Below are positions 43,310 to 54,200 of a stretch of 64,000 nt of DNA, in pieces. The position numbers were made by a program, and so were the translations under genes. Under the pieces are notes generated by a model. The model was not told the origin of the DNA, searched no databases, and saw nothing but the letters and a program-made list of their open reading frames with translations. The stretch's first letter is position 1. Each line of letters begins with the position of its first letter. Source of the stretch: Oegoconia quadripuncta (taxonomy: Eukaryota; Arthropoda; Insecta; Lepidoptera; Autostichidae); contig OX438748.1 of the NCBI GenBank assembly GCA_949316235.1, positions 11,597,001-11,661,000 on the forward strand. The letters run 5' to 3'.

Positions 43310-43510
43310 AAAATGCTTGCGTTTCCAACGAACCCCAAAAATATACAAACAATGGCGGATCATAACTCCGACGCAATTGGTCGTGATCCACGGAACGATC
43401 TCAGCGGACCCACGTCTCGGCCTCCTTAGCGGCCTACGAGCGAGATTTTCCGCTGCTCCATCCATCGCCACGATTCATCCGACGACTTACAAAGAATTCT
43501 CTTAAAATAA
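43310..43510 (+). other. GC-rich block, coding status unclear
   Basis: The sequence is locally GC-rich (GATCCACGGAACGATCTCAG). The frame from ATG 43353 reads MADHNSDAIGRDPRNDLSGP then TSRPP and stops; the other strand is also open. I do not recognise a product. It could be a decayed exon or repeat. Confidence 0.2.
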
Positions 43511-43676
43511 CCGCAGATTTTATGTCGGCCGACGCTTTTTTCCAGCGACAATGTTACCAATATTTTTTAATTGAATCACTTGGAATGTTTCGAGTGGAGC
43601 GAAGGGAAACAGCGTTCTATTTAATGTGTATTTTGAAAAGGTAGGATTTGTTACATGAAAATAGATGTTATTTTTG

Positions 43677-43966
43677 TGCACAACGGGCTAGCACTTGACC
43701 TCAATCACACCTGATGTTAAGAGAAGATGAGGTCGAAGGTAGCAACGTGCTGACCCGGAAACCGTATCTTATTGGGGAGGCTGGCTATCTTATCTCTGAC
43801 AAACGGCACACAATGCTATCAACATTGATGTTTGACGGCAGACTTAGATAAGATGGTGGAAACTAGCCAGGCGGACTTTTACCATCAACCAAACCGAGTA
43901 CTAATTCATGTACCCCGCTGGGGATCAAATCGGCGATCTAAACATAGTGCCACGGAGGTGGTTATA
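43677..43966 (-). mobile_element. SINE family B copy
   Basis: On + it reads ACAACGGGCTAGCACTTGAC, CACACCTGATGTTAAG, AGATGAGGTCGAAGG, GGAGGCTGGCTATCTTATCT, AGATAAGATGGTGG, AGCCAGGCGGAC, TACCCCGCTGGGGATCAAAT and CACGGAGGTGGTTA. Full-length. Confidence 0.82.
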
Positions 43967-44410
43967 TTTTCTTTTATGATAATTTTGATCGGTTGTTTGG
44001 TGTTTCCAAACAAACGTTTCCTTTGTTTATAACATAGACGTAATAAAAACTTATAAAAACCAGACTATGGTTATACATATCTACCTATAAAGAACGACAC
44101 AAACAAGATGATCTAACTCAATTGATTTAGAAAAAAGTTAGAAGCCTCCATTCCTCGTACGCAATATTTTTTTTAGTACTGCCGTGTGCTTGGTCAATTC
44201 GTCATTGCTGTATTGGGGTAAATTTGCTTACGCGACCTTCGACTCCGGCCTAAATCAATTGCGTTATTTCGTCTAGTTTTTCTTGATTTTATGTAGATAG
44301 GTATTTAAATCTGTCGTCGGGATTATAAAGTTTTTTAATTTCTTTTATTTCGATATTTTTCTTTGAAACATATTTTGAATTAGCAACCTTAGCGACATCG
44401 AGGTGAATAA

Positions 44411-44480
44411 AGCCAACCCGTCTCTTCGCGTGGGTGTTGTATAAGGCAACTATGGGACTTTCCATCGAAAATATTCTATA
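44411..44480 (+). repeat. Repeat family D 5' fragment
   Basis: AACCCGTCTCTTCGCGTGGG, TGTTGTATAAGGCAACTATG and GGACTTTCCATCGAAAA. It stops where the RTE-like coding remnant begins. Confidence 0.55.
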
Positions 44481-44483
44481 GGT

Positions 44484-44645
44484 AAGCGAGTATGTCTATC
44501 TAGGACAAGAGATCCGATTAGAGAGGTCCCACTTCAAGAGAAGCCAGTCGACGAACCCACCGCGGATGGGCAGCGTTTGGAAAAATGCGCAACGTCTTTT
44601 CGTCCAAAATACCTTAGTTCTAAAGACGAGTCTTGAATCAAATGA
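44484..44645 (+). mobile_element. RTE-like LINE reverse transcriptase remnant, part 1
   Basis: The frame reads SEYVYLGQEIRLERSHFKRS and, after divergence, FVQNTLVLKTSLES. YVYLGQxIxLxRSNFExE and KxFDQCVLPVMTYG type motifs define the thumb region of the family. It is interrupted at 44650 by a SINE; the 3' part resumes at about 44926. Confidence 0.75.
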
Positions 44646-44649
44646 CGAC

Positions 44650-44915
44650 TTGTTTGGTGTAGTGGTTAGCAACTCTGACCCCTATAGCAAATGGTTGCGG
44701 GTTCGAATCCTGCTAGGGGCATAATGTTTGTGTGATGAATACGGACATGTGTACCCGTGTTATGGATGTTTTCATTTATAATGAGTATTTATTTACAAAA
44801 AATAATGTATTTATGTAGTATATCAAACATCTGGTATCCACAACACAAGCCTATAGTTGCTTACTGTGGAACTAGATGGGGATGTGTATATGTCTAAGGG
44901 TATTTATTATTATTA
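44650..44915 (+). mobile_element. tRNA-derived SINE, subfamily A1, nested in LINE
   Basis: TTTGGTGTAGTGGTTAGCAA, GGTTGCGGGTTCGAATCCTG, ATGAATACGGACATGTG, CCACAACACAAGCCTATAGT, GGAACTAGATGGGGATGTG and an ATTATTATT tail. It sits inside an RTE-like LINE copy. Confidence 0.82.
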
Positions 44916-44925
44916 TTATGAATAA

Positions 44926-45232
44926 GTAATCTGTAGGCGAAAGTAAGTCACTCACATAGCCCAGCCGATTAGGAAGCTGAAGCGACTATGCTGTACGCGT
45001 GGCCACATTCTGGTCCTCAAGAATTTGATGTGTTTGCCATTGACTCACTAGGGAGAAGCGGCAGTGAGCAGAGCAAATAGCAAAAGAACTTACGGCCGGT
45101 GGGGCATTAAAGTTCTCCAGTGGAGACCACATACCGGTAAAAGCAGCGTAAAACGTCCACTTACAAAGTGGACAAACGACCTGATAAATGGGGAGGCCTA
45201 TGTTCAGCAGTAGACGTCCTGGAGGCGCCTAA
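44926..45232 (+). mobile_element. RTE-like LINE remnant, part 2 (C-terminus and 3' end)
   Basis: ACATAGCCCAGCCGATTAGG, AAGCTGAAGCGAC, CCGGTGGGGCATTAAAGTTC, TCCAGTGGAGACCACATACC, CGTCCACTTACAAAGTGGAC, then GGGGAGGCCTATGTTCAGCA and GTAGACGTCC. An inserted or alternative stretch, 45000-45065, matches 994-1045. Confidence 0.75.
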
Positions 45233-45472
45233 ATTATCAATTTTTAATTTTGAAGAAAGTGGACTGTATTTTTGAATGCGATGAGTGTCTCACAAAAAAG
45301 ATGGAAATTATGGAGAAAGGATGCGTGCACTGACCTTGATGAAGATGCCGAATACCTGGAGATATCACGTACGAACGACACAGTCACAGATTCACTGCAT
45401 TCCAGGGTCTCCTGCTGGGGAACACTCGCGATGGGTTTAAGTAATGTCAATTTAGTATTTTAAGCACCTCAA

Positions 45473-45723
45473 TGTAGACGTTCAGGACGGCAACGTCACC
45501 GCAACACTGGCGGATTCTGCGAATATTTAGTATTATGAAGATGCGTCAGCGCTGTCCATCCAGGATCTTGCTTGCGATGCGACTGAACTTATATTAATTA
45601 GTTCAAATATAACGCACAGGTGCGGCGCTAATGTCCTTTTTTGGTAATGCACGCTCAGGGTAGGGTGGGAGTGTGAGACAGAAAATAATTCAATATAAAA
45701 TCAATAGATGGCGCCAACATTCA
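45473..45723 (-). mobile_element. Candidate LTR of the BEL/Pao element
   Basis: In element sense this follows the integrase gene and a polypurine tract (complement of CACCCCCCCTTAAAAGG at 45722-45738). It starts TGAATGTTGGCGCC and ends ...GAACGTCTACA, i.e. TG...CA ends over about 251 bp. There is no second LTR in the window to confirm the exact limits. Confidence 0.5.
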
Positions 45724-45950
45724 CCCCCCCTTAAAAGGTCACCTTTAAAAAAAGGAATAAGTAGGAAAGTACATGGATACCACAAAGGTACACAGCGATA
45801 TGAATACAAGTGCGAGCGCGATGTAGGGATATATGAAAGGAGTAACGGTAAGCGATTATTAGTTATATTAGAATGACCGAAATATAATACACATAATTAT
45901 ACTAATTTATTATACTAATTTATACGATTTTTAATTTATATTTTCCAGGT

Positions 45951-46705
45951 TTACTGAGTTGGGAGCGGACACAGACGCACGACAGGGCGGAGGTAGGTTC
46001 CTTTACAGGTCTTCACGGTAGCTACGCGGATAGTACCATCTTTAGCCGGGTGAACTCTATCTACGACTGCCAATGGCCAAGCGAGAGGAGGCGCATTATC
46101 CACAATAATGACTACTACCTGTCCCGGCTGGATGGGTGCCGACGGAGTGTTCCACTTCTCTCTAACCTGCAACCCATGTAGGTATTCAATCCTCCATCGC
46201 TCCCAGAACGACTGAACCAATTTGTCCAGCAGCGAGTGTCTCTGCAGCAAGCTAAGCCTATCTGAGGCCACTTCAGGCGCCGGGAGAGAACTCAGAGGCA
46301 GCGTATGAAGGAAGTGGCTCGGGGTGAGCGCGGTGGGTTCAGCGGGATCAGAACTCAACACGGTAAGCGGCCGTGAGTTTAGAAGGCATTCTACTTGAAC
46401 AAGCACTGTGTTGAGCTCTTCATAAGACAGGAGCTGCTGGCCTATGACCTTGAAAAGATGATTTTTTATGACTTTAACCATACTTTCCCAGCAGCCCCCA
46501 GCGTGGGGCATGGTAGGACAATTAAATTTAAATAGAATGCGGTTTTCGGCTAACTCATGTTCGAAGCGCGGACGATATTCATTATTTAAGAACTTATAAA
46601 GATCGCGAAGATATGCATTTGCACCGTGGAAATTAGTTCCATTGTCGGAATATATCGATTGAACAGGACCATGACGCGCTAGGAATCGTTTCAGTGTGTG
46701 TCCAA
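45951..46705 (-). pseudogene. BEL/Pao retrotransposon integrase, C-terminal part
   Basis: The minus frame carries the second integrase Asp in QSIYSDNGTNFHGA and the Glu in HAGGCWESMVKVIKNHL, then LNSRPLTVLSSDP, TPSHFLHTLP, WERWRIEYLHGLQVREKW and PGQVVVIIVDNAPPLAWPLA, followed by VVRLCPLP at the C-terminus. This matches the integrase core plus the DUF5641-type C-terminus of BEL/Pao elements. The frame is open to the stop at 45951-45953, but the zinc-binding N-terminus, first catalytic Asp, protease and RT are absent. Beyond about 46705 the open frame runs into repeat D, so the first roughly 30 residues of the longer frame (to 46805) are not integrase. Confidence 0.88.
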
Positions 46706-46875
46706 CTGGCGATGGACTCACCCCCGCGTATTTCTGTCTGAGTATATTTCGTAAGGTGAACCATGTATGTTGTTTCAAGCGGTAAACTTTTAATGTTTGG
46801 AACACCTAAACACTAGTATTTAGGATATCTTTGAACATCCCTTTCGGGATAAATGGTAGTGACGACGTTACGTAT
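46706..46875 (+). repeat. Repeat family D 3' half
   Basis: GGCGATGGACTCACC, GCGTATTTCTGTCTGAGTAT, GGTGAACCATGTATGTTGTT, TGTTTGGAACACCTAAACAC and ATCCCTTTCGGGATAAATGG. It joins the broken BEL/Pao integrase at 46705. Confidence 0.6.
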
Positions 46876-47130
46876 CAAATGATTACGACTTATTTGTTGT
46901 CAAGTATGATTCATAAATATTTCACAAAATAGCAATAAAATTCTGAGTCAGTCTTGATTGCACAATACCTACTGCTGTTAATGATAATTAATGTTCAAAT
47001 CAAAACATGCCGTAAGCACCAATTTATTGTTACGAGTCGACAAACATTTGAAAACAATGATACCTTTACTTACCTAACCTATTATTGTCTTAGCTATACA
47101 AATCTCTAATTCTCCTTAATTCATACATTA

Positions 47131-47265
47131 CATAAAGTCACGCCTGTTTCCGTAACGGCAGGCAGAGACCACAGACTTCCACTTGCTATGATCCTGACAC
47201 ACCTCTTTTGCTTCGCCAAACACGGTCTATCGGCGTTCCAGCCTGGTGTTCCGCCTTATTTAATC
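47131..47265 (+). repeat. Repeat family E copy
   Basis: CATAAAGTCACGCCTGTTTC, GCAGGCAGAGACCACAGACT, TCCACTTGCTATGATCCTGA and CACACCTCTTTTGCTTCGCC. Confidence 0.6.
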
Positions 47266-47267
47266 AT

Positions 47268-47425
47268 CATCTTATTAGCCACAGGACGTTCACTGCTGAA
47301 CATAGGCCTCCCAAGCCACGTATGGCGACCTTTATTATGTCGTCCATCCCCACCTTGTGATTGGACTTCCTACACTGCGCTTGCCGGTGCATGGCGTTAT
47401 TTGAAACAAAGTAATAACGAAAAAT
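47268..47425 (-). mobile_element. RTE-like LINE 3' end remnant
   Basis: On + it reads AGCCACAGGACGTTCACTGC, TGAACATAGGCCTCCCAAG, GTCGTCCATCCCCACCTTGT and TACACTGCGCTTGCC, the complement of the family's C-terminal coding and 3' end. Confidence 0.65.
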
Positions 47426-47470
47426 ATTTCTAGTTATTTACTTAATTAAACTAGAGTTTACTTATTTAGA

Positions 47471-47750
47471 GCGTCGGTGGCTCAGCGGTAAAGGCACGGT
47501 CTCCCAATTTGGGAGGTCCGGGTTCGATTCCCAGGCAGGCGTTGTACCAATGAGTTTTTAAATTTAATATAATTACTTATCCGGCAGCTCTTAAACGGTG
47601 AAGGAAAACATCGCTGAGAAATAAAATTTCTAAGGCATGTGAAGTCCCCATTGGGCCAGCGTGGTGGACTTATGGCCCATACTCCCTCATTATACGAGGG
47701 AAGGCATATATCCTTGCAGTGGGATGTTTACGGGCTGACACGATGACTTA
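47471..47750 (+). mobile_element. tRNA-derived SINE, family SC
   Basis: Head GCGTCGGTGGCTCAGCGGTA (box A) and GGTCCGGGTTCGATTCCCAG (box B), then GGCGTTGTACCAATGAGTTT, GGTGAAGGAAAACATCGCTG, AAGTCCCCATTGGGCCAGCG, TGGTGGACTTATGGCCCA and CAGTGGGATGTTTACGGGCT. The anticodon stem (TCTCC/GGAGG with CAATTTG loop) is almost regular, but position 33 is A, not T, and the acceptor stem does not pair, so it is a SINE head and not a tRNA gene. Confidence 0.85.
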
Positions 47751-47792
47751 TTTAAACTAAATTGATTGTAGTGTCTGCGAAACATGTGAAAT

Positions 47793-48041
47793 TTAATCTA
47801 GTAAGGTACCTATTGTCATTGTATTTTCGTATTTGTTTACTTTAAATTTAATGTTTTCGTAACTGCAGCTTCGTTTGTTTTCTAAGTCCTTGAATTGTTC
47901 CTCATAACTATCCCATTTTGCGTCGACGCAATTGAGAAATTGACAATAATTTTCCTTGATTCCTTCCTTTCCTCCTTTGGCTAGTTTTAACCCATCATCA
48001 AGTAGATACCGGTACATTCGACCGTTAACCGCATAGAGCAT
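47793..48041 (-). CDS. Orphan open frame, 82 aa, unidentified
   Basis: The minus frame starts MLYAVNGRMYRYLLDDGLKL and continues AKGGKEGIKENYCQFLNCVD, AKWDSYEEQFKDLENKRSCS, ending MTIGTLLD. Composition (Lys, Glu, Asp, Tyr rich, few low-complexity runs) is protein-like. An in-frame TGA lies 9 bp upstream of the ATG, so this ATG is the likely start or the frame lies within an exon. A donor-like GGTACC is near its end (47806). It lies 126 bp upstream of, and divergent from, the protease gene. No family is recognised. Confidence 0.3.
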   Translation of the reverse strand: MLYAVNGRMYRYLLDDGLKLAKGGKEGIKENYCQFLNCVDAKWDSYEEQFKDLENKRSCSYENIKFKVNKYENTMTIGTLLD

Positions 48042-48167
48042 TAAAGGTCACTTTAAAACAGGTTTCACTTAATGTGTATGTCCTCAGATGGCACCAAACA
48101 CAAGTCGGATGAAGTCGTGGTATTGAAAATAAACTTTATTTGTTAAATGTGAATATCAATATAGCCA

Positions 48168-48207
48168 ATGATGAATGACAGTGTTGCCTTTACTGTACTA
48201 TCCTTAG
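48168..48207 (+). CDS. Protease exon 1 (start, signal peptide)
   Basis: ATG ATG AAT encodes [13 protein letters not shown] plus one base of codon 14. The donor is TTAG|GTGTGT. The start was chosen because phase 1 joins exon 2 exactly and completes a classic signal peptide; the second ATG (48171) is an alternative start. Confidence 0.75.
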
Positions 48208-51200
48208 GTGTGTGAAAATTATAACAAATAGTGTGATAAAAGAAAACTGTCTGTTTTCTCATTATATACTAAATGAAGGATTTAAATGTGATTTTATGTT
48301 TTTTCAGCGTATTTAGCTGTGTGTATAGCATATCCCTCGGACAGTTCAACATCAAATAGGAACAGAACGGTAAGTGAAATACCATATTTTTGTCTGTCAA
48401 TAAAGTGTCAGAAACAATGTCGGTGAACTTGGTTGTGCTCGTGTTAGTGAGTATACAGTGTAATTTGATAATGTATATATAAATATTTTCAATGAGTCGA
48501 TAACCTCCTGTTGTGGTATGGCTCATTGTAATAAACCTGAAAAGTATCTTAATCTTCGTTATAATGAAACAAAATTTCTTTCGAAGATAAAACGAAGGCT
48601 ATTATGTATTTAGATTAATGGATTAAATGCAAAATTAAAGTATTTACAAAAGAAGTCTACCAAAATTGGGAGTTAGGTTGACTCTGAAATACAGGGTGTT
48701 TGTTGCCAAAGATCAATTTAATATACAATGTTATTTTAATTCATGTATCATTTTATTTTCGAGATATTAACTTGTCCCAGGTCTTGCACGAGCGGAAAGG
48801 TCCCGAGTGGGCTGGCGACATTGCCTCCTAGAATAGCGAGGCTCACCCTTCATGCTAAATAGAGACCAGCCTTCTGCCGTTGTCCCACATAAAAATTTAA
48901 TTTACGGGTTAGCTCGCTTGCAAAAGATCACGTTCAATATTACGATGAGTGTCATGTTATGTACATAGATCGGAGTAGATAGATCGATTTTCCTTACAGG
49001 CTAAATTCAGCCGTATTTATTACGTGGTCAAGTTCAGAGTTAACCAAAAACTTTATGAGACTTCCGTTCTTTTAAAATTTGAGAAGTTAAAGGGAAAACG
49101 CAACATTGGCATTGGGTAGTGCAATGGTATTTTTTTACTTTTTTCCTCAGTTTGAAAAGGATAAGTCGCATAAAAATTTGATTAACTTTGTTCGAGGAAA
49201 AAATCAAATTGTTTTTATATGAAAGAAAACGAATATGGAAGATTAACGGCAGATGTAGATAGGTGAATGCGGTTGTGTAATTGTTTCTGTGTGAAGAAAT
49301 TATAAAATCTCTGTTATAAAGTAAGGGTGTTATTAATTACTCCCTACGGCCGCCATGCGCTTTTTTTATGCACAACGGGTTAGCACTTGACTTTGATGAA
49401 TCACACCTGATGTTAAGTGAAGATGAGGCCGAAGGTAGAAGCGTACTGGCACGGAAACCCAATCTTACTCGTATTTGGGGGGCGGCCTACCTTATCTCTG
49501 ACAACTGGAACACAACAATGTAATTAACATACCGGTTATTAACATTGCAGTTTGGCGACAGACTTAGATAAGATGGTGTTAGCTAGCCAGGCGGACATTT
49601 CAAATACTCTACCACTAACCAAACGGAGTACTAAACATGTACCCTGCTGGGGATCGAACCCCATTCGTAATCCCCATGTTGTTTACATTTTTTTTCCTTA
49701 TTTAGGATATCCAGCAAAACATACACTAGAACAAACATAATACCCCTCCGATATGTGATATACTTATTCTAACTCCTGCCTTAATTATAGTTTATATAAC
49801 ATAATTATCAAACCGATAAACTATTACAGTTATTTTTCTTTACATCCTGAAGATCAGATAAAACAAAAAGATATTGGTTGCGCTTTGCTAACCATAAGCA
49901 AACTGATCCAATATGCGCTTTTTACATATTTACATTGAACCCGGAGGCGGTTGTATTTAAAATTTACACCTTGTATACCTGCCATTCCTTTCAGTGTCGT
50001 CGTGATCATGGTCGAGGTACCGTATATCCTCCACTAGACACATGGATATGGACAGACGCGGCTCCTGCTAAACCTGTTCCTATTATAGGTAACAATGCAA
50101 CAATACTCGTATAATTACATAATTTCTAAAACGTATATGGTGTGAGATTATAATTCTCAAACTAATGTTTCAGATACCAGCGATGTATTTAGACAAAGTA
50201 TACCAGATGCTCCGTCTGATCCATGCGACTCTTTTAAACCTCCAGTGCCAAATTATAGTGCTCCAGGGCGTCGAAAAAGTGAAGCAAGTAAGTTGATTAT
50301 CTTTATATAAAGCCTTGACAATGTATATGGAGGTCAGTATTAATCCTCCCGGGATAATGTAAAACTAAACCTATTTCGCAGTTTATGACAGTGTTTGTAA
50401 AGATAGATCGCATCCCACTATTTCTATATATTATGTGCGACCGATTACTACGACTGTCAAAAAGTAAACGAGTTTCGACGATCTCTGTAAATGTGCATCG
50501 TGACCAGGGTTACCAGATGATCGGGATTCGTCTGGATTGTCCCGACATTTTATACATGTCCAGACTTCCGATAAAATACAAAATGTCCCGACAAACAGCT
50601 TCTCGTAAAGTTCTTAACGAAATAAAAATTATAAATTACCGCTTAATAAATAAAAAAAATATATATCATTTGTGATGTACTTCGTTAACAATATTATGAA
50701 AGGATGTTTAGCCTTCTAAATAATTTGTATACCAATGAAGAAACCGCGTTGATTGACTGATTTAATAAAAGCTGATTAATAATTAGACTGAACTTCGATG
50801 TAAAGTGTTTGCATTTTAAATCTTTACGGACTACTTCTCAAGGATCAAAATTGGTGGTTTCAGTTGAATTTGGTATCATCAGTGGCGTGCACAGCGTTCT
50901 GTCTCACGGTAGGCAGAATGATAAAATTTGCTATTAAATGAGAAATAACTTATTCTTATAGCAATAGAATGGGCTGTCTTGACAATGTATTTCAAGGAAA
51001 GCTTACAGCTACTGCAATAATCTGAATAGCATTGAATTTTGATACTTTAATATTACAGTCTGATAACTTGTTCATTTTGTGATATTTGTAGGACAATTTG
51101 CTAAGTCAGGCAGTGCCTGTATGAAGGGCACGCCACGGGTATCATGACATAGATAACCAATGTCATGATACCTATAATGTGCCAAAAATGTTAAGGTTTT

Positions 51201-54200
51201 GTCATAATGTTAATTTTAATAATGGTAATGGTGCAGGTGAAATGCGTTCTGTTTGGTATTCAGATATGCAAACAATAGCTAAGATGGAACAGCAGAGCAC
51301 GATGCGATAGGTCTAAAATAAGTGAAGTGAGTGCTAACAATATGCGAAATGTGAGTCCATCTATGTAATGTTTTACCAGAAAGCGAAATCAAATCAAATA
51401 CGCTTTATTGTATAATGCGTATTTGATTAGGAAGGTACATTTAAATATATTATAGAAACTACAAATTAAGGCGTTCGTATCTACTTATTTCAAACAAATG
51501 AATCGATCGTTTAATTTCCAGAATGCTACGAACATATTTGGCATATCAAATATCGAATGGATATGGAAAAAAGGGATAAAGAATGTGAGTACTCATCTAT
51601 CTATACAATATTCAAACTAACGGTAACTAACTGACTTCGACGAAGGAAAACATCTTGAAGAAACGTCATGTCAAAGATGAAAATTATCGTCGCAAGTTTT
51701 ATTCTCTAACCCTTTCCAACAATGAAATTGTACTAGTGACACAAGTCTATTTTGCTAGATATGTATAAATAGCGGTATTAATTACTTCTAAAAAGGAAAT
51801 AACTAAAAAAGTCGTCAAAGCAAATTAAAGAAAAAAAAATAGAATGATAATGAAAACAGTCATCTCTGAGATCGCAAATTAAAATCTTATCAAGCGCAAT
51901 TCCATAGTTTGCAACATATCACACAAGAGTATCAAAAACCGGCCAAACGCACTTCGAACTACGAAATGCATATTTTAAGGTGCAAGTTGCAAGGTCACTT
52001 ACATAAATAAGTATAATGTTGTTTTTTAAATTGATATCAGTCAAAATCTATCCAGCAGCCGTTTTAGTGATACGTAAATAATGAATATACTTAGCTAGGC
52101 GCGATAAGCATTACCCTTCCTTGCAATCTTGTATAGAACACAGACACACGACATGTTATCGATATGCACTCGTTTTTAGGGTTCCGGATTTAGACATTTA
52201 TTTGTTTTTCCGACATTCTCTTATTTAATTTAACATCTTTCCTAATGCCAGTGTCTGATTGGTTAATAAAAATGTACTATTGACAAAAAGGGGCTCCGTA
52301 CTGAAATGTCGTGGTAGATATTGACTCACAATCTTATTTCGTAACTGATCATAAAAAAATATTGTATAGAATCAGGGTACACAGCAAAAGAAAAAATCTT
52401 TTAGCTTTCAAAGTGTATGCGATTTACATGAAAATATTGGTTTAAAAAAATATTAATTAATTTTTAATTAACAATTATTTACAGGCGAAGATAAAAGAAA
52501 AAGAGAAGGTGGAAGTCACATTCTTGTTATCGGAGGTAGGCGAACTACACCCGGGGAATTCCCACATATGGTAATTACTAAATAATAACTTAAAATTCTC
52601 ATACTCTTAGAAACTAGGATTGGCCGCACACTACATATCGCCTCGGCACCTAATTGCCGCCACCACCGAGCGACATAGACTAGTTGCTCCCGAGAAAATT
52701 CGAGGCGAAGATTAAATAAAAATAAACTTCAAATTAGACCACGTTTATTAATAAAAACTATTATCTAAATGCGAAAGTAATTCTGTCCCTCTATGTGTTT
52801 ATTATCATAATGAACCGATCGCATTGTTTGTCCATGGCGAAGCCGTGGGAAGAAAGATAACCATGACCATACTATGAGGCAATAAATGATATGAAATTAT
52901 TTTTGACATTTTTTATTGGTAATTTCGTAATTCTTTCATTTTAAATTGCAAGGGTGCCATTGGCTGGAGGGCTGCCGATAACACATCATGGATCTTCAAA
53001 TGTGGTGGCTCGTTAATTAGTTCGAAGTTCGTACTCACTGCAGCTCATTGCGCCAGCACGACTTCAAGGGACACCGAGGTATCTGATGTTGTACCAAAGA
53101 TCGTCAGACTCGGTGACCAGAACATCGCTGACACTGTAAGTAATGTTAAAATTCGGCATAAGTTTAATATTCTTTGAGCTCTGTTTCGAGTTTTTTTAAT
53201 GAATTAGTAATAGGCCAATAAGGATAGACTTTTAACTTCCTATAATCTTAAGGATCGTGATTTTTTGCACATGGATATAGTACCAGTACCTGTCAGTGAT
53301 AGAATAAAAATATTTTATAACAAATCGGTACCTTGTTTTATTTAAAGTATAAGTATTTAGACATAAAACATAGACTATTAGATTAAAATTACCACTGTGA
53401 ATTTCATTGCGTCGGAAAATATTCTTAGAACTAATTCCTGTAACTATTTTCAAAAAAATCGGTCAAAAATTATGTTTTTAATTAATACTCTTTTATTCGA
53501 TTTTGTTTTTTAGTCTGACAGTGATTCTCCAGTAGACGGGACAATCATCAAAATCACTGTCCACCCAGAGTACCGTTCACCAAAGAAATATTCCGATATT
53601 GCTTTAGTGGAATTAGAGTTTGATGTCGAATTCACCAAGTTCGTTCAACCAGCTTGTTTGTGGATCAATCCTGATGACAAGTCTCTGATGCCAAAAGCAA
53701 CGGTGACCGGATGGGGTGTTGTAGAAACAGGTGAAACAAGGACCTTATTATTATACGTAAATGCATGATTATTAAGTTTGTGGCTTCTGATGATTAAGGT
53801 AAAAGTTGGAATCGACAAATATTTCTAATCGATTTCTGAGATTCGAATACCTACATTATCTATACACTTGAAAGTTGTATTTCCCGATTATTTATATACC
53901 GGTGAGTTTTTTTTACATTAAGAAAAAAAATGGGGCATAGATAGATAGATAAAGCTTTTATTTGTTTCCACAGTCTCACACATAAATTTAGCTTATACAT
54001 ATTGATACACAGATAAGGTAACACATCAACAACAATAACATAATATTGTAACACTAATGCATGTGTGTGCTGCAGCAGTACAAATAGGTTATAGCATAGT
54101 CATAGCATAGGTCAGTCAGTGTATTAGATTGCTCATTGAGCAAAACACTGATTTTCAGCTAAGCATATTAAGCAGGTAAGTGAAATAGAAGGTATTGGCA

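Noticed and set aside
45000..45450. Host gene exon at 45244-45463
   Set aside because: Both strands are open over about 200 bp, the two reads share no motif, and the region lies between a LINE remnant and a candidate LTR.
47471..47545. Functional tRNA gene
   Set aside because: Boxes A and B are good, but the acceptor stem does not pair, position 33 is A, and the sequence continues into a typical SINE body. The same reasoning applies to the heads at 14152, 32034, 38147, 42907, 44650 and 62309.
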